From: Artemisia argyi
Taxonomy: Eukaryota > Streptophyta > Magnoliopsida > Asterales > Asteraceae
Length of the DNA stretch: 64,000 nucleotides
Assembly (NCBI GenBank): GCA_030686995.1
Contig: CM060697.1
Coordinates: 38,489,459 to 38,553,458 of the forward strand
Direction: 5' to 3'
A program made the position numbers and the translations under genes. Position 1 is the first letter of the stretch, and each line of letters starts with the position of its first letter. This document shows, piece after piece, positions 1 through 9,967 of this stretch. The notes beneath the pieces are model-generated. The model saw only the letters and a list, made by a program, of their open reading frames with translations, did not search any database and had not been told where the DNA came from.

Positions 1-304
1 TGCTCTTTGCCAAAATACAGAAACAATTATCAAGTATAATTTGTTGGTTTGATGCTTGAATTTAGCGTCTTCGTCTTCCAACATGTTGGTAGGTTAGAGA
101 TTCAAGGCCAAATAATATGTTGTTGTTGGCTAGGGTAGAAAGGATGGTAGTTCATTGCATTGTTAATATAAATTTAATATGATTTCATTCATGCACAATT
201 AGCTCTCTAATGTCGTAGAATCTACATAATTAATATGTATGTTCGTCACATCTAAGGGAGCAATATAAATGATAGTAAGAATCTGTTTTCTAATAACTTA
301 AAGC
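1..304. other. No gene recognised
   Basis: AT-rich single-copy-looking DNA with no long open frame, no LTR end and no RNA gene that I can see. It precedes two adjacent foldbacks. Confidence 0.4.
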
Positions 305-459
305 TCAATGATTAGGGTAGATCTATCTAGCGTTGTAGATGGTTCCATTGCTTAATTTGGAAAACGTCTACTACCGTTTGTGTGGTTATTAGACGGTGTC
401 CAAAAAACAAAGCAACGGAACCTTTCTGCAAAGTTAGATAGATCTGGTCTGATCATTGA
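305..459. other. Long imperfect foldback
   Basis: The left arm (about 305-350, containing AGATCTATCTA) is an imperfect reverse complement of the right arm (about 410-459, containing TAGATAGATCT). An inner pair follows: AACGTCTA near 364 against TAGACG near 390. The whole can fold into a roughly 155-nt hairpin with mismatched arms of about 50 nt. This could be an inverted-repeat-derived small RNA locus or a decayed MITE. I see no flanking duplication that would settle it. Confidence 0.45.
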
Positions 460-461
460 AA

Positions 462-536
462 CGTCTTCAATGCGATAATGATATAGTGTGTACTGTTCAT
501 GACATGCCATACTCCTTCATTATCGCATTAAAGATG
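462..536. ncRNA. Short MIRNA-like hairpin (candidate)
   Basis: The arms TCTTCAATGCGATAATGA (about 463-480) and TCATTATCGCATTAAAGA (about 517-534) pair almost perfectly and extend by a few looser pairs around a loop of about 20 to 30 nt. Arm length and mismatch pattern fit a plant miRNA or short siRNA precursor. I do not recognise the mature sequence. It sits directly after the larger foldback, so both may come from one inverted repeat. Confidence 0.3.
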
Positions 537-1063
537 AGTGATGTTACTTAGACTCTATTCTTTACTCAACATTTGTAGATTGTTTGTATTACTCTGTTTG
601 CTTTATATATATGTATGATGTATTTTTGATATGTAGGAAGTGAGTTTGTAAAACTTTGAGTCTGGAATTTCAACATACCTTTCCATTCTAAGTTCCCATA
701 CTATTTCTTTTGTTTTTTCAACAATCTAGCAATGCGGCTGGTGCAGTCCTTTGCTCAAAGGGAGTTGAAACGACAAAAGGACCAGTAGCGGGAACTAAGA
801 AGGGTTACGTATGTTGGTTTATTGCATTCCATTCTTTTTTATGATCTAAAACCAACCATCCAGCAAGTAATGTGGCCATTGGAGTTCAAAGAACAAAGGT
901 TGTTTCAAACAGACCCTGAATTGCAACATTATCTTTTATTTCATTTACACTATTTTTTTTAATTTTAATATATTTTTTATGTTTTTGCATAAATCATTAA
1001 AATTGACTCAAGTGACTCAAGTTCATTTCACATATCAAGCAGTTTTGAAGGTCCTCCAAATAC
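537..1063. other. No gene recognised
   Basis: Mostly AT-rich DNA. Segments around 730-800 and 850-920 look mildly coding-like but stay open in no frame for long. Nothing further can be supported. Confidence 0.35.
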
Positions 1064-1258
1064 ATGGGTAGACTACTTTCCATAGGGATATTCTGGATCA
1101 GGCACAAAGAAGAAGATGCTAGGAAGGTTAAAACTCCAAAAAAGACTGCCAAAGAGCTTTTTGATGAGAGGGTTCAGGTGCTAGGCCTGCCCAATGCTAA
1201 GACTTGTGAAGACAAGGGTATAAAACCATGGGAACCAAAAATGCCCAAAGTTTGTTAA
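1064..1258 (+). CDS. Short unrecognised ORF
   Basis: A 64-codon open frame, lysine-rich in the middle and ending at TAA 1256-1258. Codon use is less AT-skewed than the flanks, which is the only hint that it may be an exon relic. I recognise no domain. The 46-bp duplicated block at 1321 lies just downstream. It could be the last exon of a decayed gene, or chance. Confidence 0.2.
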   Translation: MGRLLSIGIFWIRHKEEDARKVKTPKKTAKELFDERVQVLGLPNAKTCEDKGIKPWEPKMPKVC

Positions 1259-1320
1259 AAAGGGAAGGGTAAAAATAAAATATATTAGTTGAGTTAGGAA
1301 GTAATTTGAATAAACCTTAT

Positions 1321-1421
1321 AATCCTTTTGTACTACTTTATTTGACTTTATGAATGAACATGCTGTAATCCTTTTGTACTACTTTATTTGACTTTATGAA
1401 TAAACATGTTGTAATCCTTTT
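1321..1421. repeat. 46-bp tandem duplication
   Basis: A block starting AATCCTTTTGTACTACTTTA recurs at 1367 and begins a third time at 1413, so there are about 2.2 copies with period 46. The first two copies differ at two or three positions. Confidence 0.8.
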
Positions 1422-1812
1422 AGATTAGTAGATTTTTAGAATGTGTACCTTTTATTACCAGTATTTTGTAATTTTTCATTTCAAGTTTTAATAGAATATG
1501 TTTAATTTTAATTCCCGTACTTTGTCATTGCTAAATTTTCTCATTAATTGTTACAATATTTTGATTGTTGTGTTCATTAACAAGAACTTGGGATATATTT
1601 TGTATTATGTTAATCAAAAGCTTCTGCTCTGTTAAAAAAAATCAAAAGTTTTTGCTGCTAAGAAAACGTTACCTCAGGTGGGTTTGTACTGCTAGATATG
1701 AGAGTGCAGGGGTGGATTGGTAACATTTACACTTAAGGGTTTAAATCCCCAATTAACTAGTTATAAGGCCGTATAAGCCGCTTTCGTACAATAATATCAA
1801 CCTATATAGTTT

Positions 1813-1914
1813 ACTACATAACATTGTCTACGGATAAACCCATATGGTTCATCCTACATTAGCTAATTACATACCATTGTCTAGTGACAAACCCATTTGG
1901 TTTATCATACATCA
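1813..1914. repeat. 54-bp tandem duplication, diverged
   Basis: Two copies of a block containing ACATTGTCTA (or ACCATTGTCTA), then ACAAACCC or ATAAACCC, then GGTTCATC or GGTTTATC, offset by about 54 bp. It lies just downstream of the 3' end of the B3-like locus. No function is evident. Confidence 0.55.
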
Positions 1915-1997
1915 GATACATACAAAAAAGTTTATCCAACTTACAAAAACTTTCAAACATTGTTTCACCCATCAACAAACATAAAACCATCAAACCA

Positions 1998-3886
1998 TCA
2001 ACACACATCAAACCTTAAGACTCTTTGGGACATGTTTGTGTCATCGGTTAAAAAGAAGCGGACCCTTGCAGCTATACCAAAGCAAGCTTCCTGTCTCAAC
2101 TCCCTGAAACCAGAGCATGAAACAATAAACACCTTCCTCCTCACCTTCCCTCGACCGGGTACCACCACATTTCTCTCACGTACTTGGAACACTTTCTGTA
2201 TCATTTGGTGCTTCACAACAGCGAAAGAGTACCCATACAAGTTGTACTTGTGCACAATTTTTGATGGTATAGTCTGTTACAAAATGTACAAAGTTAAAAC
2301 TGCTATAGATTGATAGTTGTTTAGTTTGTAATCTCATTTAAATTGTAGCATAACAATTTGACAAATTATCAAAGTTTTCAAGACACTTACTAGTCGTCCA
2401 TCTCTCCAAAAGCATGCAGTCAGTGGTTTGTAGAATGCCCTATCTTCTTGGTCATGGACAGTGTGAAATGACCATTTGCACATCCAGTTCATCCGTCCGG
2501 CTTCAAAATCTGAATTTTATAATACAAAATGAGTAAGTTATAGATAATCCAAAATGTTACAAAGATATCATATACTTGATGTAGTTAAAGCTAATAAAGG
2601 AAAAGATACCATAGTCATGTGGTTGGTGACACAAGGCATTCATGGCAATATTGGTGCTGTATGTCTCCACAGTTGTGATGGCCCCTCCATCAGGTTCAAA
2701 CAACATCACATTATATTCCTAGCCCGGGTCAACCTGAGCAAAAACCATCCACTGACCAGCCTTCATATTCAAGTCTCGAACGAGTGTCAACCAACCACCG
2801 CCATAGAAGAAGGAGTGGACGTATCGACCATAGAGATGATCACTGGCCACCCTAACATTGTAGTCATTCGTGTTAGTGGAAACCATGACCGAATTAGTAG
2901 GGGTTGGACCATCCAGATATCTCAGAAAGTCTTCTTGCAACGACTGCATAAGCAGAGATGTGTCTGTCACAGGCACTAAACATCTCCAAAATGGGGCACT
3001 CTCGGGTTCATAATTGTGAAACTCCAACCCATCCTCACCATAGCAAGTTACATAAAACACATCCTCACCCTCTTCAACAAAATGTATGTACTCAACATCA
3101 GAACATGAGATGTTGTGAATGACATTCCACCTTGCTCCGTTAACAACACACTTAAATTGTGAGACTCTCTTTACACAAACTTTCCATCTAACCCCCCACA
3201 GTTAACTAAGAAAATAAAACCATTGCCAGTGTAGGAACCTCCTAGAACATAATCATTATGCAGTTCCTGTATATGAAAATAAATTTTTAACTATTGTGAA
3301 TTAAATACTAATACCTCCGTCCCACATTAAGTGTCCACTATGACTTTTCTAAGTCTTTTTTCACCAACTTTGACCGTAAATATATTTATTTGTGTTATAT
3401 AATACTTAATAAAAATTATACAAATGAAAACACAACTAAAAACTTAATCCATTCATATATCTTGCATCAAGTACTATATACCACGAACAAAAAAATTTGA
3501 AGTCAAAGTTGAAGAAAAAATACTTGAAAAAGTCATAGTGGACACTTAATGAGTGACTTTTTAAGTCTTCATTTGGCAAATTTGACCTTATATATTTTTA
3601 TTTGTGTTATATAATAGTTGATAAAAATTATACCAATGGAAAATACATTCAAAACTTAATCCATTCATATATTTTGCATCAAGCAATATATAACACAAAT
3701 AAAAATATTTAAGGTCAAAGTTGAAAACTAAAGACTTCAAAAGTCAATAGTGGACTATAACTATGGGAAGGAGTAATTAAACTAGTTTCTTAGAGAAATA
3801 ACAACTTGTCAATAATGGTGTTATTTTACAAACTCATCCAAAACATTAGGATTGTCCACATCGCAAATAAATTGATTACCAAACAT
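1998..3886 (-). pseudogene. B3 DNA-binding-domain-like gene, spliced, broken
   Basis: This is the only cellular-type gene seen. Minus-strand exons join in phase with good splice signals. Exon 1 is 3886-3830 (ATG at 3886, donor GTAAAA). Exon 2 is 3266-2610 (acceptor TATACAG, donor GTATCT). Exon 3 is 2509-2391 (acceptor TTCAG, donor GTAAGT). Exon 4 is 2273-1998 (acceptor AACAG, stop TGA). A possible non-coding exon with donor CAG/GTAACC lies at about 4070-3966. The product would be about 370 residues with up to three B3-like pseudobarrel repeats. Their signatures are tryptophan-rich strands followed by a G-x-V-F element, seen in exon 2 (FVEEGEDVFYV and MKAGQWMVF) and more weakly in exon 4. B3 proteins are plant nuclear DNA-binding factors. 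Two lesions break it: a one-base shift in a G6 run near 3192 and an in-frame TAG at about 2713-2715. The splice sites are still intact, so loss of function looks recent. The B3 assignment is by motif only. Confidence 0.55.
3314..3773. mobile_element. Stowaway-like MITE, tandem dimer
   Basis: The left end CCTCCGTCCCA and right end TGGGAAGGAG form imperfect terminal inverted repeats flanked by TA on both sides (3312-3313 and 3774-3775). Both are hallmarks of Tc1/mariner-related Stowaway MITEs. The interior contains two homologous halves. 3314-3553 runs from AAGTGTCCACTATGACTTTT to its reverse complement, and 3554-3773 repeats the same TTTATTTGTGTTATATAAT core. The dimer sits in intron 1 of the B3-like gene, with 40 to 60 bp to each exon. 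It has no coding capacity. Confidence 0.7.
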
Positions 3887-4430
3887 GGTTACTGCATTAA
3901 CGATTAAGGTTATAAAAAATGCAAAATACCATTTGCATGAAGTAAAAATCAGTAAATGTGGTTACCTGGTACATGTGTTTTTTGAAGAATCACGACTGCT
4001 AAGCACCGAATGTATTGTTTGCGATATTGGGTTGCAAGAAGATAGAGCGTTTATGTGTGTGTGATTTTGTTGTGTTAAATACAACTTAGTTTTGTTATTT
4101 GCAAAAAATGTCCTCGTCGATTTTCGTGAAAGGGAGGTAGCTGAAGTGTGTTATAGTCGAGAACAGTGAAATGACGAAAATACCCTGACGTGCAATGCAC
4201 GTGAGGGCTCACTAACGGGCTAGCAACATTATGTTCCGAGTTACTAGCATTAGCAGCATTAAGTTCCGAGTTACTAGCATTCACCCAAATTCCAATCGAA
4301 ACAACTTTTTCTTTGCTTTTCCTACAAAATGTTAGTCTAGAAACAAAGAAAATATAAGCCATAACATATGCACAATGATCCCAACATCTAATTATTCTTA
4401 ACAGTTCTAAGTATAACTAGGAGCATTGTA
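3887..4430. other. Upstream flank of the B3-like locus
   Basis: It holds a plausible untranslated exon of the minus-strand gene (donor at 3965) and, at 4233-4281, two copies of a 30-bp unit containing GTTCCGAGTTACTAGCAT. No independent gene is supported. The 95-codon minus-strand frame here lies over the repeat and looks spurious. Confidence 0.4.
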
Positions 4431-4725
4431 ATGGGGCAAATGAAGAGTCATGACTAATAGTCTGAACTCAATTCATGCAGTGAATATCAAATTAGACTCA
4501 AACTAGATAGAGTATACATAATTTATTAGAAATGTGTGACCATATGTATCGAATTGTGACTACATTTTAATAATGTGTGACAAAATATGACTCTATGATT
4601 TAGACACCTAAATAAATACTTCATGTGACCATATATAATATCTTGAATTTAGTCACACAAACACTCAATGTGACTAATAGCAAGGTTAATGATAACTGAG
4701 TTCACATTTTGCTATAAATAATAGT
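4431..4725. mobile_element. CACTA-like element, left part
   Basis: This stretch is packed with direct and inverted copies of TGTGACYA/TRGTCACA. The same style resumes after element A at 13078. Such subterminal arrays are typical of CACTA (CMC) transposons. I cannot find the matching 5' terminus, so this side is probably truncated. It ends at the ATAGT duplicated by insertion of element A. Confidence 0.5.
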
Positions 4726-5080
4726 TGTTGATATAAATAATTGACTAAAAACATTATTCATATCTTTCGATATCTCTAAGTTTTGATAATCACAAAACGA
4801 AAACTCATCAAACCAAAGGATATGACGTAAACAAGTATTTAGTAGTAAATACTCATTTTCACCATCTAATCACTTAAGGTATGAATAAACAAAGTGATTA
4901 ATGCATTATAAGATCAAAGGAAATTTTGTATTAATACATAACATTTTATAAAATGTTTTTAACATTTTATAAATATTTGTAAATCATTTTTGGTATAGCT
5001 TTATTAAACCACAAAGATATGATTTCAAATTTCCAACCAAAAAGGGCAAATTTTATCCAGAAAAACTTTTCAAACGTTTA

Positions 5081-5192
5081 GGAGGGCGGCCCCCTTAAAG
5101 TTACTAGGCAGCCCCCTTAATCATTAAGGGGACCGGCCTATAATTAAGGGGACCGGCACGCTCCCGAACAGTAAAATCTGACCCTTTAAATA
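5081..5192 (+). promoter_or_regulatory. U3 palindromic module and TATA of element A
   Basis: Two copies of GGCRGCCCCCTTAA are followed by two inverted counterparts of type TTAAGGGGACCGGC, so the block can fold on itself (CCCCTTAATCATTAAGGGG is a near-perfect palindrome). TTTAAATA begins 25 bp after the block. The identical arrangement is in the 3' LTR at 11660-11772. A variant sits inside the element at 9711-9790. It is strongly GC-rich compared with the surrounding AT-rich LTR. Confidence 0.6.
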
Positions 5193-5587
5193 CTGGATCA
5201 TTTTACACATTTTCCTCACCTTTTTGCACTAGATACTTTCTGATCTAAACATCCATTTCCTTTCTCTAAAAATCCTTTGATCTTATATACTTTGATCTTT
5301 GTTTCAAAGTGATTCAAGCCTCAACATTCAAAGTGCAAAGAGAAAAATACTTCTAGTAGAAGTATTACAACTTAGTATCATCTTGCTATCTAAGTTGCTT
5401 GTTTATATTTTCTTGTAAATCTTTCATTCTTTGGTGAATAAGGTGTATGTATTAGTTAGCTAGATTTAGTTGAAGAATCTAGAATTGTTTTAAGTGTAAA
5501 GTGGAACTTGAAGTGAAGAAGAAGGGTTATATAGTATTGGTGATAGGAGATTGTAGCAATAGGGACTTGTTGTGAAGATATTGAGGG

Positions 5588-5835
5588 TTCCAAGTGAAGA
5601 AGACATTAGTGGTATAAAGGTGTGAAGATATTAGTGACTTGAAGGTGTCAAGACATTAGTGGCTTAAAGGTGTGAAGACATTAGTGACTTGAAGGTGTCA
5701 AGACATTAGTGGCTTAAAGGTGTGAAGACATTAGTGACTTGAAGGTGTCAAGACATTAGTGCCTTAAAGGTGTGAAGACATTAGTGGCTTGAAGGTGTCA
5801 AGACATTAGTGCCTTGAAGGTGTGAAGATACTTGT
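5588..5835 (+). repeat. Minisatellite in element A 5' LTR
   Basis: About ten units of 23 to 24 bp of the form AAGGTGTSAAGACATTAGTG plus a variable CTT/CCTT tail. Units alternate between GTGTGAAG and GTGTCAAG, giving a higher-order 48-bp period. The 3' LTR has the same array at about 12172-12415 with several base differences, so it diverges faster than the rest of the LTR. Confidence 0.8.
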
Positions 5836-6496
5836 GGTGTGAAGAAGTTTTGAAGTAGTGCTAAGGTGTGAAGAAGAAGTGGTGTGATATTTGGTGTGAG
5901 ATTGGTTCTAGCTACGATTAGAACTCGACATCTTGCTTTGTGTCGTTAATTGGTGTAAGCTTTTGGTGTGTACGGTTTTCTCCGCCATAAGGGAGGTTAT
6001 TGACTTAGTGAAGAAAACTCTCGAGTTTGGTGCTCGGGGAGTGGAGTAGGGCAAGGAAGGTGTCCTTGTAGCCGAACCACTATAAATCCTTTGTCTCTCG
6101 GTTTGATCTTTCCATCTCTTACTCATTGCTTGCTTACTTACTAGCTTTTCATATATTGTTAATATTATGTGTTGTGCATATATTGATTTCACATAAAGAT
6201 CAAACTAGGTTCCATTTAAAACATTAATTATACTTTAGTAAAATATAAGTATAAACAATTACTAAGACACATATATCTATATTAGTACAAACTTGTAATT
6301 AAGTAAGATATATGAAATTATAATTTCTATTCAACACTTTAAATAAGTAGTGTATATATGATATATGTGAATTAGTTTGTATCTATACTTTAGCTTCAAA
6401 GGTTTTTACAATTACCATCAATTCTTTGAAAAGCAAATTCTTATTAAACGAAAAAGACGCAAAACTATTCAACCCCCCCTTCTAGTTTTCTACAAT

Positions 6497-6510
6497 TGGT
6501 ATCAGGAGCC
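6497..6510 (+). other. Primer binding site, initiator tRNA-Met type (A)
   Basis: TGGTATCAGGAGCC starts two bases after the LTR end. Copia elements usually carry TGGTATCAGAGC. Here an extra G interrupts the match. Confidence 0.8.
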
Positions 6511-6562
6511 ACGTCTAGCAAGATTTTTAAAATAGATTGTATTTTAAAACTTGTAACGATCT

Positions 6563-7687
6563 ATGGAATTTGAAAAATATTTAGAAGGGGAATTTATGCA
6601 ACAACCACCATTATTTGAAAATGATCATTTTCTTGAATGGAAAAACAAATTTGAAAATTATGTGAAATCAATAGATCTTGATCTTTGGCATATCATTTCA
6701 ATTGGTGATCTTAGACCAACCAAAATGGATTTTCAAAATCAATATAATAACCTTCAAACCAAATTTGATAAAAACACTAAAGCCAAATTACTTATTTTAC
6801 AAACTCTACCAAGAGTTGAATATGAAAGATTACTTCCTTATAAAACGGCAAATGATATTTGGAAATGCCTTTTAAAATTTCACCAAGAGAAATGTAAAAC
6901 CAAAGATGATAAACTAGATATTGCACATAAAATAGTTACTCTAGAAAATTTAATAGATAAATATTTAGTTGAAATAAACACATGTACTACTAGTTCAAAT
7001 ATGGTTATTGAAGGTACAAATAAATAAGAACACATATGTCTAATCCGAAGAAAGTATGTCAATAAACCATGGTGCAACAAGGAAAATGAAGATGACGAAA
7101 ATATGGCTTACATGAATTCTCTAACTAATGAGAATACAAGTGGTGACGGCAAGGATTACATGCTTCAAGATCCAAGCAACACTATAAACAAAACATGGAG
7201 TGACATGAACAATAGAATTGATCACCGCTTAGCATGTGAAGATTGTACAACTACAAATAAGGTACAATCCAAAACCAAACATTTTTGCTATGATCAATTT
7301 ATATTAGAATTTTCAAAATTGGAAAACAACTTCAAACACTTTTGCAACATTGAATCAAAAATTATTTTTAAGAATGAATCTTCAACATCCGTTGAAAATA
7401 ACTTTGAAAAAGAAATAATTTTAGAAGACAAAATGTCTAGACTTGAAAGTAATATTGAAATTGATCTTGAATGTAAAAATTGTCAAGACTACAAACATGA
7501 AATTAAAATGGAAAAAGAAAAAGCAAAAATATTGGCTAAATTTGAAAATAGTTCTAAATCTTTAAAATATCTACTTAACATTCAAAAGTCATTTTATGAT
7601 AAAACCGGCTTAGGATTTACTGAAGATGATTACTTAACGAATACTTCAAAACAAATAAAATTTGTTAAACCTAGTGGAAAAATTTAG
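6563..7687 (+). pseudogene. Copia-type gag of element A
   Basis: One reading frame from ATG 6563 to TAG 7685-7687 is interrupted only by TAA at 7025-7027. The N-terminal 150 residues have the Copia gag helical pattern (WKNKFENYV near residue 30, then ANDIWKCLLKFHQ near residue 100). After the stop the frame continues as a lysine- and glutamate-rich, coiled-coil-like segment. No CCHC zinc knuckle is visible, although a C-x2-C pair (CEDC) occurs near 7237. Either the stop is a recent lesion or the short N-terminal product is the functional one. Confidence 0.65.
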
Positions 7688-8333
7688 AACTTTTATTATT
7701 TATATCCACTGATTATTTCTCTAGTCAAGAAAGCTATTGTTTGCTTGTTAAAACAAACAAATGATGAATTCTTGTACTTCTTGATGACATCCTCATCATG
7801 TGCATTTAAATGCATTGGATGCTCTCTACTAATCAACTCGGACCCATGAGAATCTGGGTACGAAGATCTTTGTCACTTGTAGTCTACACACGTGTTGATT
7901 ATGTATTGGTTGCGGTCATCTATGATCTTGGCGGTTTACATCTCACTCTTGGAGGACTCTTGTTTTACCATTCTTGATCCTTATTGCGTTGGGATTCGTG
8001 TTTGCTACTTCTACATACTTTGGGCAAAATTTTAAGACGTCTTCTATTGCTCTTTTGCCCACTCTTAAAGGAAAGCTGGACCTGAGGTAAGTTTTCTTTT
8101 CAAAACCTTGTTAATGTCACAATATATCATAGTATGCCATGATTAGTATACTAATATGATTTAATCCATAAGTTGTTATGCCTTTAGATCATAAATACCA
8201 ATATATGCATACATGATATTAGGACAATTAACTCTCTTGTTGTTATGACTACTTTAATCTATATGTTCTTAACTAATTGGATTAATAGATAATTAAGACT
8301 TGCTAGTAACTCAATACTACAATGTACCTTCTA

Positions 8334-8430
<97 letters not shown>

Positions 8431-9710
8431 GTCTATATTGTATTCATTGATGATTTTCTTTGTCCCTTCCTATCTCATTGCATTTAGATGTTTAATGTCT
8501 ACCATATCTCTTTCACATCTTTAGTTTCCATTAGAGATGATTATGTGTGACAATGGGCCTAATCGATTCTCTTGAAGTATATCTTTCTCTTGAAATTTCT
8601 TGATTGTCAAAATCAAAACATCATATTTAAAAACTTCTCTCTTTGAATTAAAATCTTTCAAATATCTATTTTATGCTTCTTCAAACAACATGCTTAATCA
8701 TAAGCTATCATAACATTATTTTGATCTTTATCAAGATAGAAACATTTTTCTTTTTGAAACAAAACAAAATTTGTTTTATTGGGATACAAACTTGAATGTA
8801 CTTCAAAACATTAAGCCAAGTATTAGTGAATCAAGAAAACTTCATATTTGGTAATCTTCGATAGGTAAATTTAGGAACTCAATTTCTTCTAAAAAGAGAA
8901 TGACTACTGGAGAATCAATTGACTAGAAATTCAATTTAACCTAACGGCTAAATTGCTTCTATGTGAGAAGTTGGGTGTGTGTAACCCGTAAAAACGGTCG
9001 TGTTTAGCCTGAATTGAGCACCACTAGTAATAGTCTCATACTCATTATCCAACTTGATTAAATTGCACTTCCTATATATACCTAACGCTAGTTTACTTTT
9101 ATGAATTTTGCTTCTCATTAAATTCTTTCATTTCCAGATTTATGGCATTAAGTTAGATAAGCATGCGAAAACATAGGAACTATAGATGTTAGGTTATATC
9201 CCATTCAACACTCTCACATCTAAATGAAAACTTACTTTCAAACATTGTTCAATAAAACTAAAAACATTTTGCCTAAAACATTCTTTGATTATCTCATATA
9301 TGTCTTGCATTTATGTAAAAATGACATTCACAATTTAATCAAATCATTTCTTGAGAATCATGGTTTGCCCATATGGATCTTGTTTGTAACAAATCTTAAA
9401 GTCCATACAATCATTACTTCCAATTTGTTTCTTGTAGGCACTCACTATTTTGTTCAAACTAGCCAATTTATTATGGTTAGCATGTCTTATTGCTTCCTTA
9501 GTTGTGAAACTTAATTGACCAATAAGTAGATTGCATGATGATTAGAAATTAATTATCTTATTTAATTGTTTCTATATCACTCTCTACATTCATGAATAGT
9601 ATGCCCTATATTGCTTCAAAGAATTGAACTTGCTTGAATCCAAACCCCAAAACATAACCTTTCTGAAAATTTTCTGCCAAAAACCCAATTCTGGTATTCT
9701 GGAATTCACC
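7688..9710 (+). other. Non-coding spacer of element A with (AT)n
   Basis: No sustained open frame. It occupies the place where pol would be in an autonomous relative. It contains an (AT)n tract at 8337-8427. It also contains a consensus splice donor CTGAGGTAAGT at about 8088-8098 and acceptors TTTCCAG near 9137 and CCCATTTCAG near 9839, which could let a spliced transcript reach the downstream ORF. Confidence 0.55.
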
Positions 9711-9967
9711 AGATGGGCGGCCCCCTTAATTATATAAGGCGGCCCCCTTAATGATTAAGGGGACCGGCCCCTAATTAAGGGGACCGGCCATCTGATGGTC
9801 GAGGATACTGTTTTCTTTATCACTTTTTGACCCATTTCAGCCTATACTTCCCAAAATTCACAAACATATTTTGTCCAATGCTATCTCTCAAAATTTGCCT
9901 TCCTAATCAACATTTCTCATACACTATAAATACCCTTATCCCATCATTAATTCCATCACACCCAAAC
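9711..9967 (+). promoter_or_regulatory. Putative internal promoter of element A
   Basis: 9711-9790 repeats the LTR module (GGCGGCCCCCTTAA twice, then two inverted TTAAGGGGACCGGC-type copies). A good TATA box, CTATAAATA, follows at about 9923 and the ATG at 9968 lies about 45 bp further. The leader between them is pyrimidine-rich and free of ATG. This suggests that the second ORF is transcribed from its own promoter carrying the same cis module as the LTR. Confidence 0.5.

Larger units (their letters stand above)
4726..6494 (+). repeat. 5' LTR of element A
   Basis: Starts TGTTGATATAAATAATTG and ends TTCTACA. It contains a GC-rich palindromic module (5081-5160), a TATA-like TTTAAATA at 5185-5192 and a minisatellite downstream of the promoter. 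A C7 run lies near the end of U5, about 20 bp before the LTR end. Confidence 0.9.

Noticed and set aside
300..335. miR390-like start AAGCTCA...AGGG...AGCG
   Set aside because: Matches are scattered with insertions, so it is not the miRNA.
4721..4725. Reading the 4431-4725 and 13078-13905 blocks as two separate transposons
   Set aside because: Both share the TGTGAC subterminal repeats and are joined exactly by removing element A with its ATAGT duplication.
5588..5835. CRISPR-like array
   Set aside because: Units are contiguous 23- to 24-bp tandem repeats without spacers, inside a plant LTR.
8300..8524. ORF of alternating Ile-Tyr
   Set aside because: It is the (AT)n microsatellite in element A read in frame, not a gene.
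9224..9514. 96-codon ORF in the element A spacer
   Set aside because: No family resemblance, AT-rich codon composition like the flanks and no promoter signal. It could be a pol relic but nothing supports it.
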